From: Methylocaldum sp002005105
GTDB taxonomy: Bacteria; Pseudomonadota; Gammaproteobacteria; Methylococcales; Methylococcaceae
Length of the DNA: 64,000 nt
Assembly (NCBI RefSeq): GCF_051027545.1
Contig: NZ_CP194902.1
Location: 310,001 to 374,000 of the forward strand
Reading direction: 5' to 3'
Every line of letters starts with the position of its first letter. The stretch's first letter is position 1. Shown here piece by piece: positions 47,707 through 56,940 of the stretch. The position numbers were made by a program, and so were the translations under genes. The notes under the pieces are model-generated. The model saw nothing but the letters and a program-made list of their open reading frames with translations, made no database searches and had not been told where the DNA came from.

Positions 47707-49217
47707 CTCGGCAACTCCAGTGCGGAAAGGATTTCCATTACCACTTCGCGATCACTGAAAGGATATTTCTGGCCTTGAATTTCTTGGGTGTCTTCGTGTC
47801 CTTTTCCAGCTACCAGAACGATGTCGCCGACAGCCGCCCGTTCGAGTGCCCAGGCGATGGCTTCACGGCGATCGCGGATCGTGACGGTATTACCGAGACG
47901 ACAACCGGACCGAATATCCCGGATGATCTGGTCGCCATTCTCGGAGCGGGGATTGTCATCGGTCAATACGACGCCGTCGGCCAGATCTTCTGCGACGGCA
48001 CCCATCAGCGGCCGCTTGCCGCGGTCGCGGTCGCCGCCACACCCGAAAACCACCCACAACTTTCCTTCGCAATGCCGACGCAAGCTCCTCAAAACACTGG
48101 CAAGGGCATCGGGGGTATGGGCGTAATCCACGACAGCGGTCCGCCCTCGCTCGGAAAATCGTTCCATGCGTCCGGGCACGGGGCGAACATTCTTGAGCAG
48201 TTCCGCTGCTTCGGGCAATTCGCAATCCAAACCAAGCAAAACGGCCAAGGAAGCAGCCAGATTTTCCACGTTGAAATCGCCGTAGACCGGTGCGAACACA
48301 TCGGCAAGCTGCTGACGATACCGTGCCTGAAAAGCGATTCCTTGCGAATCTTGATGTACGACGCTTACGGAGACCACGGCTCCAGATTCGATTTTTCGCT
48401 CGCGCGAACTAAAAGCGACCAATTTTAGATGAGATGGTGCCCGGCTCAAAATGGCGTCGGCGATCGGATCATCGGCGTTGAAAACCGCGAATTCGAGCCC
48501 CGGCCAAGCCAGAAGACGTAACTTTGCTTCCAGATAGGCATCCATCGTACCGTGGTAATCCAGATGATCACGGCTGAAATTCGTGTATAGCGCCCCCTTG
48601 AAACGGACGCCGTTGAGTCGACCCTGAACCTGGCCGTGGGACGAGGCTTCCATGGCTATGAACTTGACGTCTCGGCCGTGCAGGCGAGCCAAAAGATCGT
48701 GAACTTCGATGGCGTCCGGCGTGGTGTGGTGAGTAATCTCGAGTGAGCCGGGCACCCCCCAGCCCAGAGTTCCGATTACGGCAGCCGGCGCTTTAGCCGA
48801 AAGTGCATCGGCGAGGAAGTGGCTACACGAGGTTTTGCCGTTGGTGCCGGTAATGCCGACAATGTCCAAGAACGCGGACGGCTCGCCGAAAAAACGATCC
48901 GCGATAAAGCCGATTTTTTGGTCGAGCGACTCGACCGGCATGCAGGGCATTCCGGCAATACCCCTTGCCAAAACATCGCCGTCATCCGCAGGATCATAAA
49001 TGATGGCCGAACAACCTTGCCGAATCGCCTGTTCGGCATGGTGCATGCCATGCGAACGGTGTCCCGCCAGCGCCACGAAAAGATCGCCTGGACGAGTGCG
49101 CCGACTGTCATGACTGAGTCCGCCGACCTCAACCGAACGCGAAACGGGAGCATCGACAAAGCCGGACAATAAGGCATCCAGCCTATGCGCCCGAATCTGT
49201 GTTTCGACGGTCGTCAT
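47703..49217 (-). CDS. murE: UDP-MurNAc-L-Ala-D-Glu--meso-diaminopimelate ligase
   Basis: The 504-residue Mur ligase adds the third residue. It has DSRRTRPGDLFVAL, the ATP loop GITGTNGKTSCSH, and the diaminopimelate-type motif DNPRSE, rather than the lysine-type sequence. The ATG overlaps the ftsI stop as ATGA. Confidence 0.97.
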   Translation of the reverse strand: MTTVETQIRAHRLDALLSGFVDAPVSRSVEVGGLSHDSRRTRPGDLFVALAGHRSHGMHHAEQAIRQGCSAIIYDPADDGDVLARGIAGMPCMPVESLDQKIGFIADRFFGEPSAFLDIVGITGTNGKTSCSHFLADALSAKAPAAVIGTLGWGVPGSLEITHHTTPDAIEVHDLLARLHGRDVKFIAMEASSHGQVQGRLNGVRFKGALYTNFSRDHLDYHGTMDAYLEAKLRLLAWPGLEFAVFNADDPIADAILSRAPSHLKLVAFSSRERKIESGAVVSVSVVHQDSQGIAFQARYRQQLADVFAPVYGDFNVENLAASLAVLLGLDCELPEAAELLKNVRPVPGRMERFSERGRTAVVDYAHTPDALASVLRSLRRHCEGKLWVVFGCGGDRDRGKRPLMGAVAEDLADGVVLTDDNPRSENGDQIIRDIRSGCRLGNTVTIRDRREAIAWALERAAVGDIVLVAGKGHEDTQEIQGQKYPFSDREVVMEILSALELPR

Positions 49218-50947
49218 GCGGGCTCATCCTGCTGCGCGGCGAGGATTGGCATGATATCTCCCTGATCCGGGGCGATGTTCAACAATCGCAAAGCCCCCTC
49301 CATGACACGCGAGAAAACAGGCGCGGCCACCGCTCCGCCGTAATACTCGCCTGCTGACGGCTCATCGATCATGACCACCATGACTAGGCGTGGCTTGCTT
49401 GCGGGCGCCATTCCCGCGAAAACCGACAAATAACGCGAAGATGAGTAGCCGCCCACCCCGCTTTTCTTGACCGTCCCGGTCTTGCCGGCCACGCGAAAGC
49501 CTGGAATGGCAGCCTTCAGCGCGGTCCCTTCACGGGTCACGACTTGCTCCAGCATTGCGCGCACGCCGCCAGCGGTCTGGGCCGACATGATCCGATGCAA
49601 TTCGGGTGAGTTGTTTCGCTTGACCAGACTTACCATGGGCATCACCCCGTCATTGGCCAAGGACAGGTAAGCTCTCGCGAGCTGTAACGTCGAGGCGGAT
49701 ACGCCATAACCAAAGGACAAGGTCGCCTGTTCGAACGGACTCCAGCCTTGATAGTCCGCAAGGCGACCATTGGCCTCACCGGGAAAACCGGTCTCCAAAG
49801 GTTGGCCGAAACCTAGATTGTTATAGAACGCCCAGAACTTTTTCGAAGGCAAGTTGAGCGCGATCTTGGTGACGCCCACGTTGCTCGACTTTTGAAGGAC
49901 ATGCGCAACATCGAGAACGCCATAGTTGTGGATATCCTTGACGATGTTGTGTCCCACGCGCATCGTACCCGGCGCCGTATCGATTACGGTATCGGGGCGG
50001 TACAGTCCGAGCTCCAGGCCTAGGGCCACAACAAACGGTTTCATCGTCGAACCCGGCTCGTAAATATCGGTGATCGCCCGGTTGCGCGACGCACTGCCCT
50101 TGACCTGAGTACGGCTGTTGGGGTTGTAAGAAGGCTGATTGACGATCGCCAACACTTCACCCGTCTGAGTATCCAGCAACGCCAAAGAGCCGGAGCGCGC
50201 TTGATGCTGAAGTACGGCTTTCTTGAGTTCTCGATACGCTAAATATTGCAGGCGCTGATCGATGCTCAGAGCAAGATCCTTGCCGGGTACCGGCGGCCTG
50301 ATGCTTTCCAAGTCTTCGATGACGCGCCGCTTGCCGTCACGGATTATCCGCTTGGCGCCCTCCACGCCCTTCAGCCAATCGTCGTAGGCCAATTCCATCG
50401 CCTCTTGGCCCTTGTCATCGATATTGGTAAAGCCGACCAGGTGAGCAGCCACTTCTCCGGTGGGATAGTACCGACGATATTCGCGCTCCGAATAAACACC
50501 CGCGATGCCCAGCGCAATCACCTGGTCGGCCAATTCTGGGCTTATCCTTCGCTTCAGATAAGCGAAACTGCGATGCTCGTCGCTTCCGACGTGTTTCTCG
50601 AGCGCGCCGGACGATAGGCCTAGAAGATCCGCCAAGGCTTTGCGCTTGTCCGCCGGAATCTGTGCCTCGCGGAACTCCTTCGGATTGACCCAGATGGATT
50701 TGACCGGCGTGCTGATGGCCAGCAACTCTCCGTTACGATCAAAAATCCGCCCCCGGTGCGCCGGCACCGGTAATATCCCGACGTGACGCAGATCGCCTTG
50801 ACGTTTTAAGAATTGTCGATCCAACACCTGTAGGTAAACGGCGCGTCCGATCAAACCCGTCATGGCGACCAGCATAACGATCAACAGAAAATACCAGCGA
50901 CCGCTGTAGTCTGCCTCATTTACCGGCCTGGGTTGGATAATCAACAT
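49214..50947 (-). CDS. ftsI: Septal transpeptidase FtsI (PBP3)
   Basis: This 577-residue class B penicillin-binding protein has an N-terminal membrane helix (about 20-38), a dimerisation domain and a transpeptidase domain. The catalytic motifs are STMKPF, KSSNV and AGKTGTVKK. It cross-links septal peptidoglycan and works with FtsW. It follows ftsL by 15 bp. Confidence 0.98.
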   Translation of the reverse strand: MLIIQPRPVNEADYSGRWYFLLIVMLVAMTGLIGRAVYLQVLDRQFLKRQGDLRHVGILPVPAHRGRIFDRNGELLAISTPVKSIWVNPKEFREAQIPADKRKALADLLGLSSGALEKHVGSDEHRSFAYLKRRISPELADQVIALGIAGVYSEREYRRYYPTGEVAAHLVGFTNIDDKGQEAMELAYDDWLKGVEGAKRIIRDGKRRVIEDLESIRPPVPGKDLALSIDQRLQYLAYRELKKAVLQHQARSGSLALLDTQTGEVLAIVNQPSYNPNSRTQVKGSASRNRAITDIYEPGSTMKPFVVALGLELGLYRPDTVIDTAPGTMRVGHNIVKDIHNYGVLDVAHVLQKSSNVGVTKIALNLPSKKFWAFYNNLGFGQPLETGFPGEANGRLADYQGWSPFEQATLSFGYGVSASTLQLARAYLSLANDGVMPMVSLVKRNNSPELHRIMSAQTAGGVRAMLEQVVTREGTALKAAIPGFRVAGKTGTVKKSGVGGYSSSRYLSVFAGMAPASKPRLVMVVMIDEPSAGEYYGGAVAAPVFSRVMEGALRLLNIAPDQGDIMPILAAQQDEPA

Positions 50948-50962
50948 ATTTCGGTGCGACGT

Positions 50963-51220
50963 CTAAGGTTTGATATAAATGATTGATTCTCTAGCAGGCA
51001 ACATCATGCCCAAGCGGCCGTGCGCCAGCCTCTCGATACGGCTATGCTCGGCCCACGTATTTTGCTCGAGCTGCAACTGTCCCCATTCCTCGTCATAGGC
51101 GTCCAGCTCCTGCTCGAGCTGCTGAACCTCGGCGAACAACATCCTCGAGCGATACTTGGTGTACACAACACCCAAGGCAGAGGCCACGGCCACCACAAGC
51201 AACATCAGCAGAAATCTCAT
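50963..51220 (-). CDS. ftsL: Cell-division protein FtsL
   Basis: The 85-residue protein has one membrane helix (residues 3-19) and a short coiled coil with a leucine-zipper-like pattern (RMLFAEVQQLEQELDAYDEE). Position between rsmH and ftsI is diagnostic; sequence identity in this family is always low. It bridges FtsB and FtsQ. The ATG makes an ATGA overlap with the rsmH stop. Confidence 0.9.
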   Translation of the reverse strand: MRFLLMLLVVAVASALGVVYTKYRSRMLFAEVQQLEQELDAYDEEWGQLQLEQNTWAEHSRIERLAHGRLGMMLPARESIIYIKP

Positions 51221-52158
51221 GATTGGATGCGCTCCGCCACGCGCAGGACCGCACTTCGAGCACGCGGATTGCTTCGAACTTCCTCCGGCTCCGGCATGCG
51301 AGCTTTACCGATGCGCTTCAGCCTTCCAGGCTCGGTAGGGTGCAAGGAAAAATGCGAGAGCACCGCCCCTCCGCGCTCCTCATCACGCATAAATCGCTTC
51401 ACGATCCGGTCCTCCAATGAATGAAAAGCTATGACCACCAACCGCCCGCCGGGCTTTAGTACATCCATGGCTTGCCGCAGTCCCTGCTCAAGCTCCTCCA
51501 GCTCTCTGTTTATGAAGATGCGGATCGCCTGGAAACTCCGCGTCGCCGGATGTTTGCCTCTTTCTCGCGTGGGAACGGCCTTTTCGATGAGCTCGACCAA
51601 TTCACCCGTGGATACGATCGGGCTTTTCGAGCGCCTCTCGATGATCGCCCCGGCGATGCGCCGGGCATAACGCTCCTCGCCGTAATCCCGAAGCACGCTG
51701 ACCAGCTCGCTCTCGGACGCACCCGCGAGCCATTCGGCCGCCGTCATGCCTCGGCCGGTATCCATGCGCATATCCAAAGTACCGTCGCGCATAAAACTGA
51801 ATCCCCGGCCCGCCTCATCCAACTGAGGCGAAGACACGCCTAAATCCATCAACACTCCGGCGACATGACTTGACCATCCGCGGAGCTGTACAAATTCGCG
51901 CAGACTCGCAAAACTGCCGTATTCGAGGGCAAACCGCGGATCCGTCATAAGCCGCTGGGCCTCTTCGGAGGCTACGGCTTCGGGATCTTTGTCCAAAGCC
52001 AGCAGTCTTCCTTCCGGCCCCAAGCTCTCGAGGATTGCTCCACTATGTCCGCCACGCCCGAACGTGCAGTCGACATACAAGCCGTCAGCCTTCAGTGCCA
52101 AACCATCCAGCACCTCACGCAGCATGACCGGCCGGTGCGCCCGATCTTCCTGACTCAC
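51217..52158 (-). CDS. rsmH: 16S rRNA (cytosine-1402-N4)-methyltransferase
   Basis: This enzyme (313 residues from the chosen start) methylates C1402 of 16S rRNA. It has HRPVMLREVLDGL, the SAM motif VDCTFGRGGHSGAIL, and VLMDLGVSSPQLDE. I chose GTG at 52158, which forms a 4-nt GTGA overlap with the mraZ stop; the longer frame to 52224 runs through mraZ. Confidence 0.95.
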   Translation of the reverse strand: MSQEDRAHRPVMLREVLDGLALKADGLYVDCTFGRGGHSGAILESLGPEGRLLALDKDPEAVASEEAQRLMTDPRFALEYGSFASLREFVQLRGWSSHVAGVLMDLGVSSPQLDEAGRGFSFMRDGTLDMRMDTGRGMTAAEWLAGASESELVSVLRDYGEERYARRIAGAIIERRSKSPIVSTGELVELIEKAVPTRERGKHPATRSFQAIRIFINRELEELEQGLRQAMDVLKPGGRLVVIAFHSLEDRIVKRFMRDEERGGAVLSHFSLHPTEPGRLKRIGKARMPEPEEVRSNPRARSAVLRVAERIQS

Positions 52159-52613
52159 AGCGCCAAAGATCCCAACTCGGGCGACAAGTCCTCCAGGCTC
52201 TCCAGGCGCTCCTCTTCGATCCACTCGTCACGAGAGGCATTCCAGGAATCCTCGTCCCAAATCTCGAATTTATTACCTTGACCGATCAGCGCCACACGCT
52301 TTTCCAATCCGGCGAACTTCCTCAAAGGCTCGGGAACCAGGAACCGTCCCTGGCCATCCATCTCACACTCGGTGGCATGGCCGATCAACAGGCGCTGCAA
52401 ACGCTTTGCCTGTTTATTTAGAGAAGGAAGCTTCACCAGCTTGCGCTCAATCTCTTCAAACTCGGGAAGCGGGTAGAGCATGAGGCATTTGTCCAGACCG
52501 ACCGTAACCACCAATTGGCCGTCACAATTCTCATGCAACTCCGCTCGATAACGCGTAGGCATGGCCAGACGACCTTTTTCGTCGAGATTGATGGAGTTAA
52601 CGCCTCGAAACAA
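52155..52613 (-). CDS. mraZ: Transcriptional regulator MraZ
   Basis: The 152-residue AbrB-fold protein has two similar halves, with NLDEKGRLAMPTRYR and CEMDGQGRFLVPEPLR. It is first in the division and cell-wall cluster and in E. coli represses that cluster. The start codon is TTG, preceded by a strong AGGGGG five bases upstream and supported by the conserved MFRG beginning. Four boxes matching its operator geometry lie immediately upstream. Confidence 0.96.
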   Translation of the reverse strand: MFRGVNSINLDEKGRLAMPTRYRAELHENCDGQLVVTVGLDKCLMLYPLPEFEEIERKLVKLPSLNKQAKRLQRLLIGHATECEMDGQGRFLVPEPLRKFAGLEKRVALIGQGNKFEIWDEDSWNASRDEWIEEERLESLEDLSPELGSLAL

Positions 52614-52626
52614 GAAATCCCCCTAC

Positions 52627-52661
52627 TTCCATTGGGCTCCATTTTTTTCCACTTATTACCA
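52627..52661 (-). promoter_or_regulatory. Array of four MraZ-type boxes
   Basis: On the minus strand TGGTA, TGGAA, TGGAG and TGGAA occur exactly every 10 bp, with the plus-strand NNCCA starting at 52627, 52637, 52647 and 52657. E. coli MraZ binds three TGGGN boxes with this same 10-bp period. The last box is about 14 bp before the mraZ start, so bound protein would cover the ribosome site or the promoter. Confidence 0.75.
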
Positions 52662-53236
52662 CCTGAATGGAATATAGAAATCATCTGCAACCAAGTCAAG
52701 CAAGATCCTTGAATATTTTTTCGGGGCAATGGCATAGTCGAAACCAACCTCGACGAAGGCGCCTCGACTGGAAGGTTCTTTTTAATAATCAACAATTTGT
52801 TACATACACCGAGAGAGCCTTCGGTGCTCGATGAACTCGACGAGAAACCGTGAATCAGCGGATTGTCAGTTTTCACTGCGCGAGCGCGGCAAAAACGGGC
52901 TTGATCGGCGATCCAACCCGAAGGTCGATATTGCTCGAAACCCGTCACGCCAAACTCGTTGATCGGTTGGGATACGCGCCATGAAGGGAATAGAGTTCTG
53001 TCGTGGATAGAGGCAATGCCTCTATCCATCGAAAAATTTGCAGATGAAGTTGAATGAAATCGGCGTCGCTGGCGGCGACTAGATCAGACAATGACGAAAA
53101 AGATCATTCCGGAGTGGAGAAGCTTTTCCGAGGAATAGGCCTAACGACCACCATCCCCCGGAAAATTACAAAAATCGATCATGCACGAATCGGAAAACAT
53201 CGCCCCAGGGCTGCAAAAGCCCCGGAGAAAGCAAAC
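52662..53236. other. Long intergenic region upstream of mraZ
   Basis: This 575-bp stretch should contain the cluster promoter. It holds the 25-bp palindrome listed separately. Plus-strand frames here have no ribosome site or recognisable product. Confidence 0.4.
53004..53028. repeat. 25-bp perfect palindrome
   Basis: Twelve-base arms (53004-53015 and 53017-53028) flank a single base. As RNA it would fold into a long hairpin, but neither strand has a good T tract; the plus strand is followed by CGAAAAATTT. It could be an operator or an atypical terminator. Confidence 0.6.
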
Positions 53237-53380
53237 TCATTTCGTCGCCTTCTTCATAAATCCGATGCTCCCCTCTTTATTAACGTTTGCGTAGTTGTTG
53301 ATACAGAAACCAATCGAAAAGGCTACGGAAGCCACAAGCAAGCCAGTTAACAGAAGCTCAACCCAAGTCATCACAATCAT
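53237..53380 (-). CDS. 47-residue single-span membrane peptide, unknown
   Basis: The ORF runs from ATG at 53380 to TGA at 53237. A strong GGGAGG site lies five bases before the ATG, the best ribosome site in this region. Residues about 6-27 (VELLLTGLLVASVAFSIGF) form one membrane helix, followed by a polar tail ending FMKKATK. I recognise no family. Its isolation between mraZ and the M23 gene gives no functional clue. Codon use looks normal. Confidence 0.6.
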   Translation of the reverse strand: MIVMTWVELLLTGLLVASVAFSIGFCINNYANVNKEGSIGFMKKATK

Positions 53381-53532
53381 TTAAACCTCCCGCGGGTATC
53401 AACCGACTAATGATCGCCAGCGGTTCCATCATATTACGCCACTTTACGTTTACAATAATCAAAATTATATAAATATTGATTCCTCACAAGAAACTATAAT
53501 GATCGATAGATGCAAACGTTGACCAAGCTTCT

Positions 53533-54117
53533 TTATATTAAGAATCGCTTGCCCCTGAACGACAACGCGGCACACGCGAAACGACACCGAAGGCTAATTT
53601 CCGGCGAGCAGAGGAAATGGATTGAAGCTCTACCCCCTGGAAGATAGAGGCCATAGTGAAGGTGGCTCGGCGTAGTGCGAGCGTTACCCGTATTCCCTAC
53701 GTAACCCAAAAGATCGCCTGGCCATACGATATCCCCTACCCGGATCGGTGCCACACGTTCGAAATGAGCGTAATAGTGAACCTGACGGCCGGGCCCCAAC
53801 ACCGAGACGACATTCCCGCCTAATCGATTCTGTCCGACTCTCATAACAATCCCGTGCGTAGTCGAATGGACAGGGGTTCCTTTGGGAGCGAAGATGTCAA
53901 TCCCCTCATGCGTTCGGCCGCCGCTTCTTATCGCTCCCCATGTATCTTGCAGATTTCGTGGTTTAACACCGGCGACGGGAACCGGCAGAGTGGTCGGCGG
54001 GTTTTCAAACAGAAGCCGGACAACAAAGACGGAATCTCGCACTATAGATCCCGGAAGGAGACTCGGAACCCCAAATAGAAAAAAAACAGCGATAAAGCCT
54101 TTAAGGATACGCAACAT
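53533..54117 (-). CDS. M23-family peptidase, C-terminus probably frameshifted
   Basis: The 194-residue open frame has an N-terminal membrane or signal segment and a LytM domain with an intact zinc set: His70 and Asp74 in HEGIDIFAPKG, His118, and His152/His154 in HLHYGLY. It is therefore a likely active peptidoglycan endopeptidase. After LPGG at residue 162 the frame reads an odd Cys- and Arg-rich tail. Another frame gives SFNPFPLLAGN and a stop at 53594, the usual family ending. The switch falls at the five-C run 53633-53637, suggesting a one-base indel or sequencing error. Confidence 0.85.
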   Translation of the reverse strand: MLRILKGFIAVFFLFGVPSLLPGSIVRDSVFVVRLLFENPPTTLPVPVAGVKPRNLQDTWGAIRSGGRTHEGIDIFAPKGTPVHSTTHGIVMRVGQNRLGGNVVSVLGPGRQVHYYAHFERVAPIRVGDIVWPGDLLGYVGNTGNARTTPSHLHYGLYLPGGRASIHFLCSPEISLRCRFACAALSFRGKRFLI

Positions 54118-54404
54118 GCAACCCCAATAAATTCATCGTTCGTTATTAAATCTCCACGTAAAATTCTTACGTGAAGTTCAGCTCGAAACTTAGACTGATT
54201 ACGATGAATTCTTTCCCGAATTGTCTATCGTTGGAGGCGGGAGGAGACGGATTCGGCAGCGGACTCAAGCGCCGGCGAGTTACCGAACATGACTATTCAA
54301 AGACAACTTGGCGCTGCGCGCGACAAGGCAGAAGGCGAGTATTTCGGCGCTTCCCTGCGCCGTGTAGCACTGGGACCGACGAGGTCCAGTCGATGAAAGC
54401 CGGT
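54118..54404. other. Intergenic region between the M23 and DUF2892 genes
   Basis: A bulged hairpin (54369-54390) without a T tract could end the DUF2892 transcript. Nothing else is recognisable. Confidence 0.3.
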
Positions 54405-54662
54405 TTAATGATCCGTCTGAGAACTGGTGGAACTAGCTTGCTCTTCAGTCGGATCTACCGTGTTCTTACCGAGCCCGGAATAGACGGGGCACCAGCGAAG
54501 ACGAGCAGAAGCCAATAGAATACCGCCTACGATCAACAGCGGGATATTGGCCAGAAATACCGAGACTAGCGCCAGTGCGGCGCCGACACCGTAACGGATT
54601 TTCTGGTCTTTAAGCCCGACGTTGAGCTCGCGTTTAGTCATTTTTTTTATATCGAAACTCAT
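54405..54662 (-). CDS. DUF2892 (YgaP-like membrane domain) protein
   Basis: The 85-residue protein has two close membrane helices (about 24-40 and 42-56) followed by RWCPVYSGLGKNT, the typical ending of DUF2892 domains. In E. coli YgaP this domain anchors a rhodanese, but here it stands alone. A GAGGAGG site precedes the ATG. It is divergent from uvrD. Function is unknown. Confidence 0.8.
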   Translation of the reverse strand: MSFDIKKMTKRELNVGLKDQKIRYGVGAALALVSVFLANIPLLIVGGILLASARLRWCPVYSGLGKNTVDPTEEQASSTSSQTDH

Positions 54663-54743
54663 CGCTAACCTCCTCTCTCAAAGAGAGTGCGATTGTGCAA
54701 GCTTCATATCAATCGCGCAAGCTGATTCCATTAAAATAGCACC

Positions 54744-56909
54744 ATGGACATTACCCCGATTATCGATCCCCTGAATCCGGCTCAGCGAGAGGCGGTAACT
54801 TCGCCCACTCCGGCCCTTCTGGTATTGGCCGGCGCCGGAAGCGGCAAGACCCGCGTACTCGTACATCGCATCGCCTGGTTGATGCAGGTGGAAGGCACGT
54901 CGCCCCACGGCATCCTGGCAGTCACGTTCACCAACAAAGCGGCGAGCGAAATGCGCGGACGTATCGAAAGTCTGCTGAACATATCCGCTCAAAACTTATG
55001 GGTCGGCACCTTCCACGGACTCGCGCACCGCCTGTTGCGCCGTCATGCCAAGGAAGCGGGATTGCCAGATGCCTTCCAGATCCTCGACTCGGACGACCAG
55101 CATCGGCTCATCCGTCGTCTGCTCAAGAGTCTCGACCTGGACGAGGCCCGTTGGCCGCCACGCCACGTACAATGGTTCATCAATGCCCACAAAGAAGAAG
55201 GACGCCGAGCCCGTCACCTGCCGGAGTCGTACGATCCATTCCAAAAACAGATGCAGCGCATCTATCTGGCTTACGAGGAACTCTGCGAGCGGTCGGGCCT
55301 GGTCGATTTTGCCGAATTGCTGTTGCGCGCCCACGAATTCCTGCGGGATACACCCGAAGTGCTGGATCATTACCAGCGCCGTTTCCATCACGTACTAGTA
55401 GACGAATTCCAGGACACCAACCGAATTCAGTACGCCTGGCTGCGGCTTCTCACCCGCGAGCGCGAGAATCTGTTCGTCGTTGGCGATGACGATCAGTCCA
55501 TCTACAGCTGGCGCGGTGCGAAAGTCGAGAATCTCCATAAATTTCAGAAGGATTATCCAAGTCACCGTCTGATTCGGCTGGAGCAGAACTACCGTTCCAC
55601 CAGCAACATATTAAATGCCGCGAACGCCCTCATCGCGAATAACGAAGGCCGACTCGGAAAAACCCTATGGACCGACGGCGGCATCGGCGAGCCGATTTCG
55701 GTATATGCCGCCTTCAACGAGCAGGAAGAGGCTTATTTCGTGGCCGAGCGGATAAAGCAGTGGGGGCAAGAAGGTAACGCCCGCCGAGATGCGGCAATCC
55801 TTTACCGCTCCAACGCTCAATCCCGCCAGTTTGAAGAGAAATTGCTGGCCATGGGAATTCCCTATCGGGTCTACGGCGGACTTCGCTTCTTCGAACGGGC
55901 GGAAATCAAGGACGCTCTCGCTTATCTCCGCCTGATCGCCAACCGCCATGACGACCCCTCCTTCGAACGAGTCGTCAATACGCCCGTGCGCGGCATCGGC
56001 GCCAAGACACTCGACTTGATCCGTGATTTAGCCCGCTCGGAGCGCTGCTCTCTTTGGCAGGCGGCGGAAATGCTCGGCCGCGACGCCGCGTTGCCCACCC
56101 GCGCCAGGAATCCCTTAGCCGGCTTTCTGCAACTGATTGAGACCATGACCCGAGACACGGCCGAGCTTTCTCTTTGGGAACAGGTGCAGCATGTTATTCC
56201 CACCTCGGGTCTCCGAGCCCATTATGAAAAGGAAAAGGGCGAACAGGCCGAAGCGCGAATCGAAAACTTGGACGAATTGGTCAACGCCGCCCGCCAGTTC
56301 GAATACGAGCCGCAACTGGATACGGAGCTTTCAAAGCTCGACCAGTTTCTGTCCCACGCCGCGCTGGAGGCCGGGGAGAATCAAAGCGACGAGTTCGAGG
56401 ACTGCGTTCAGCTCATGACCCTGCATGCGGCCAAGGGACTGGAGTTCGAATTGGTGTTCATCGCTGGACTCGAGGAAGGATTGTTTCCCAGCCTGCAATC
56501 GCTGGAAGAACCGGGACGCCTGGAAGAAGAGCGCCGCCTTTGCTACGTCGGCATCACCCGCGCGAAGCGCAAACTTTACCTCACCTATGCCGAAGCCCGG
56601 AGGTTGTACGGCAAGGAAACCTATCCCCGCCCCTCGCGTTTCCTACGGGAGATTCCGTCCGAACATCTTCAGGAAGTCCGCATGCGCGGAAGCATCGGCC
56701 GACCCATGATTTCCTCACAGCCGTCAACCAGCACCACCGACAATAACGGTATTTTTAAGCTGGGACAGCGTGTTCGCCACGCAAAATTCGGGGAAGGCGT
56801 TATCCTTCAGTACGAGGGGGAAGGCAATCAAGCCAGGGTTCAGGTGAATTTTGCCGAATCCGGAGTCAAGTGGCTGATGCTCGCATACGCGAATTTACAG
56901 CGGCCTTGA
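54744..56909 (+). CDS. uvrD: DNA helicase II (UvrD)
   Basis: The 721-residue SF1A helicase moves 3' to 5' and serves nucleotide-excision and mismatch repair. Motifs appear in order: LVLAGAGSGKTRVLVHRI (I), VTFTNKAASEMRGRI (Ia), VDEFQDTN (II), VGDDDQSIYSWRGA (III), EQNYRS (IV), TLHAAKGLEFELVFI (V) and LCYVGITRAKRKLYL (VI). The C-terminal HAKFGEGVIL is the UvrD-type polymerase-binding Tudor domain and distinguishes it from Rep. No clear LexA box was found. Confidence 0.97.
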   Translation: MDITPIIDPLNPAQREAVTSPTPALLVLAGAGSGKTRVLVHRIAWLMQVEGTSPHGILAVTFTNKAASEMRGRIESLLNISAQNLWVGTFHGLAHRLLRRHAKEAGLPDAFQILDSDDQHRLIRRLLKSLDLDEARWPPRHVQWFINAHKEEGRRARHLPESYDPFQKQMQRIYLAYEELCERSGLVDFAELLLRAHEFLRDTPEVLDHYQRRFHHVLVDEFQDTNRIQYAWLRLLTRERENLFVVGDDDQSIYSWRGAKVENLHKFQKDYPSHRLIRLEQNYRSTSNILNAANALIANNEGRLGKTLWTDGGIGEPISVYAAFNEQEEAYFVAERIKQWGQEGNARRDAAILYRSNAQSRQFEEKLLAMGIPYRVYGGLRFFERAEIKDALAYLRLIANRHDDPSFERVVNTPVRGIGAKTLDLIRDLARSERCSLWQAAEMLGRDAALPTRARNPLAGFLQLIETMTRDTAELSLWEQVQHVIPTSGLRAHYEKEKGEQAEARIENLDELVNAARQFEYEPQLDTELSKLDQFLSHAALEAGENQSDEFEDCVQLMTLHAAKGLEFELVFIAGLEEGLFPSLQSLEEPGRLEEERRLCYVGITRAKRKLYLTYAEARRLYGKETYPRPSRFLREIPSEHLQEVRMRGSIGRPMISSQPSTSTTDNNGIFKLGQRVRHAKFGEGVILQYEGEGNQARVQVNFAESGVKWLMLAYANLQRP

Positions 56910-56940
56910 AAAAGCCGCCTTGTCGCATGTTCGGCCTCGG

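Noticed and set aside
53054..53350. 98-residue plus-strand ORF upstream of the M23 gene
   Set aside because: It has no ribosome site or recognisable pattern, and it overlaps the better-supported 47-aa gene on the other strand.
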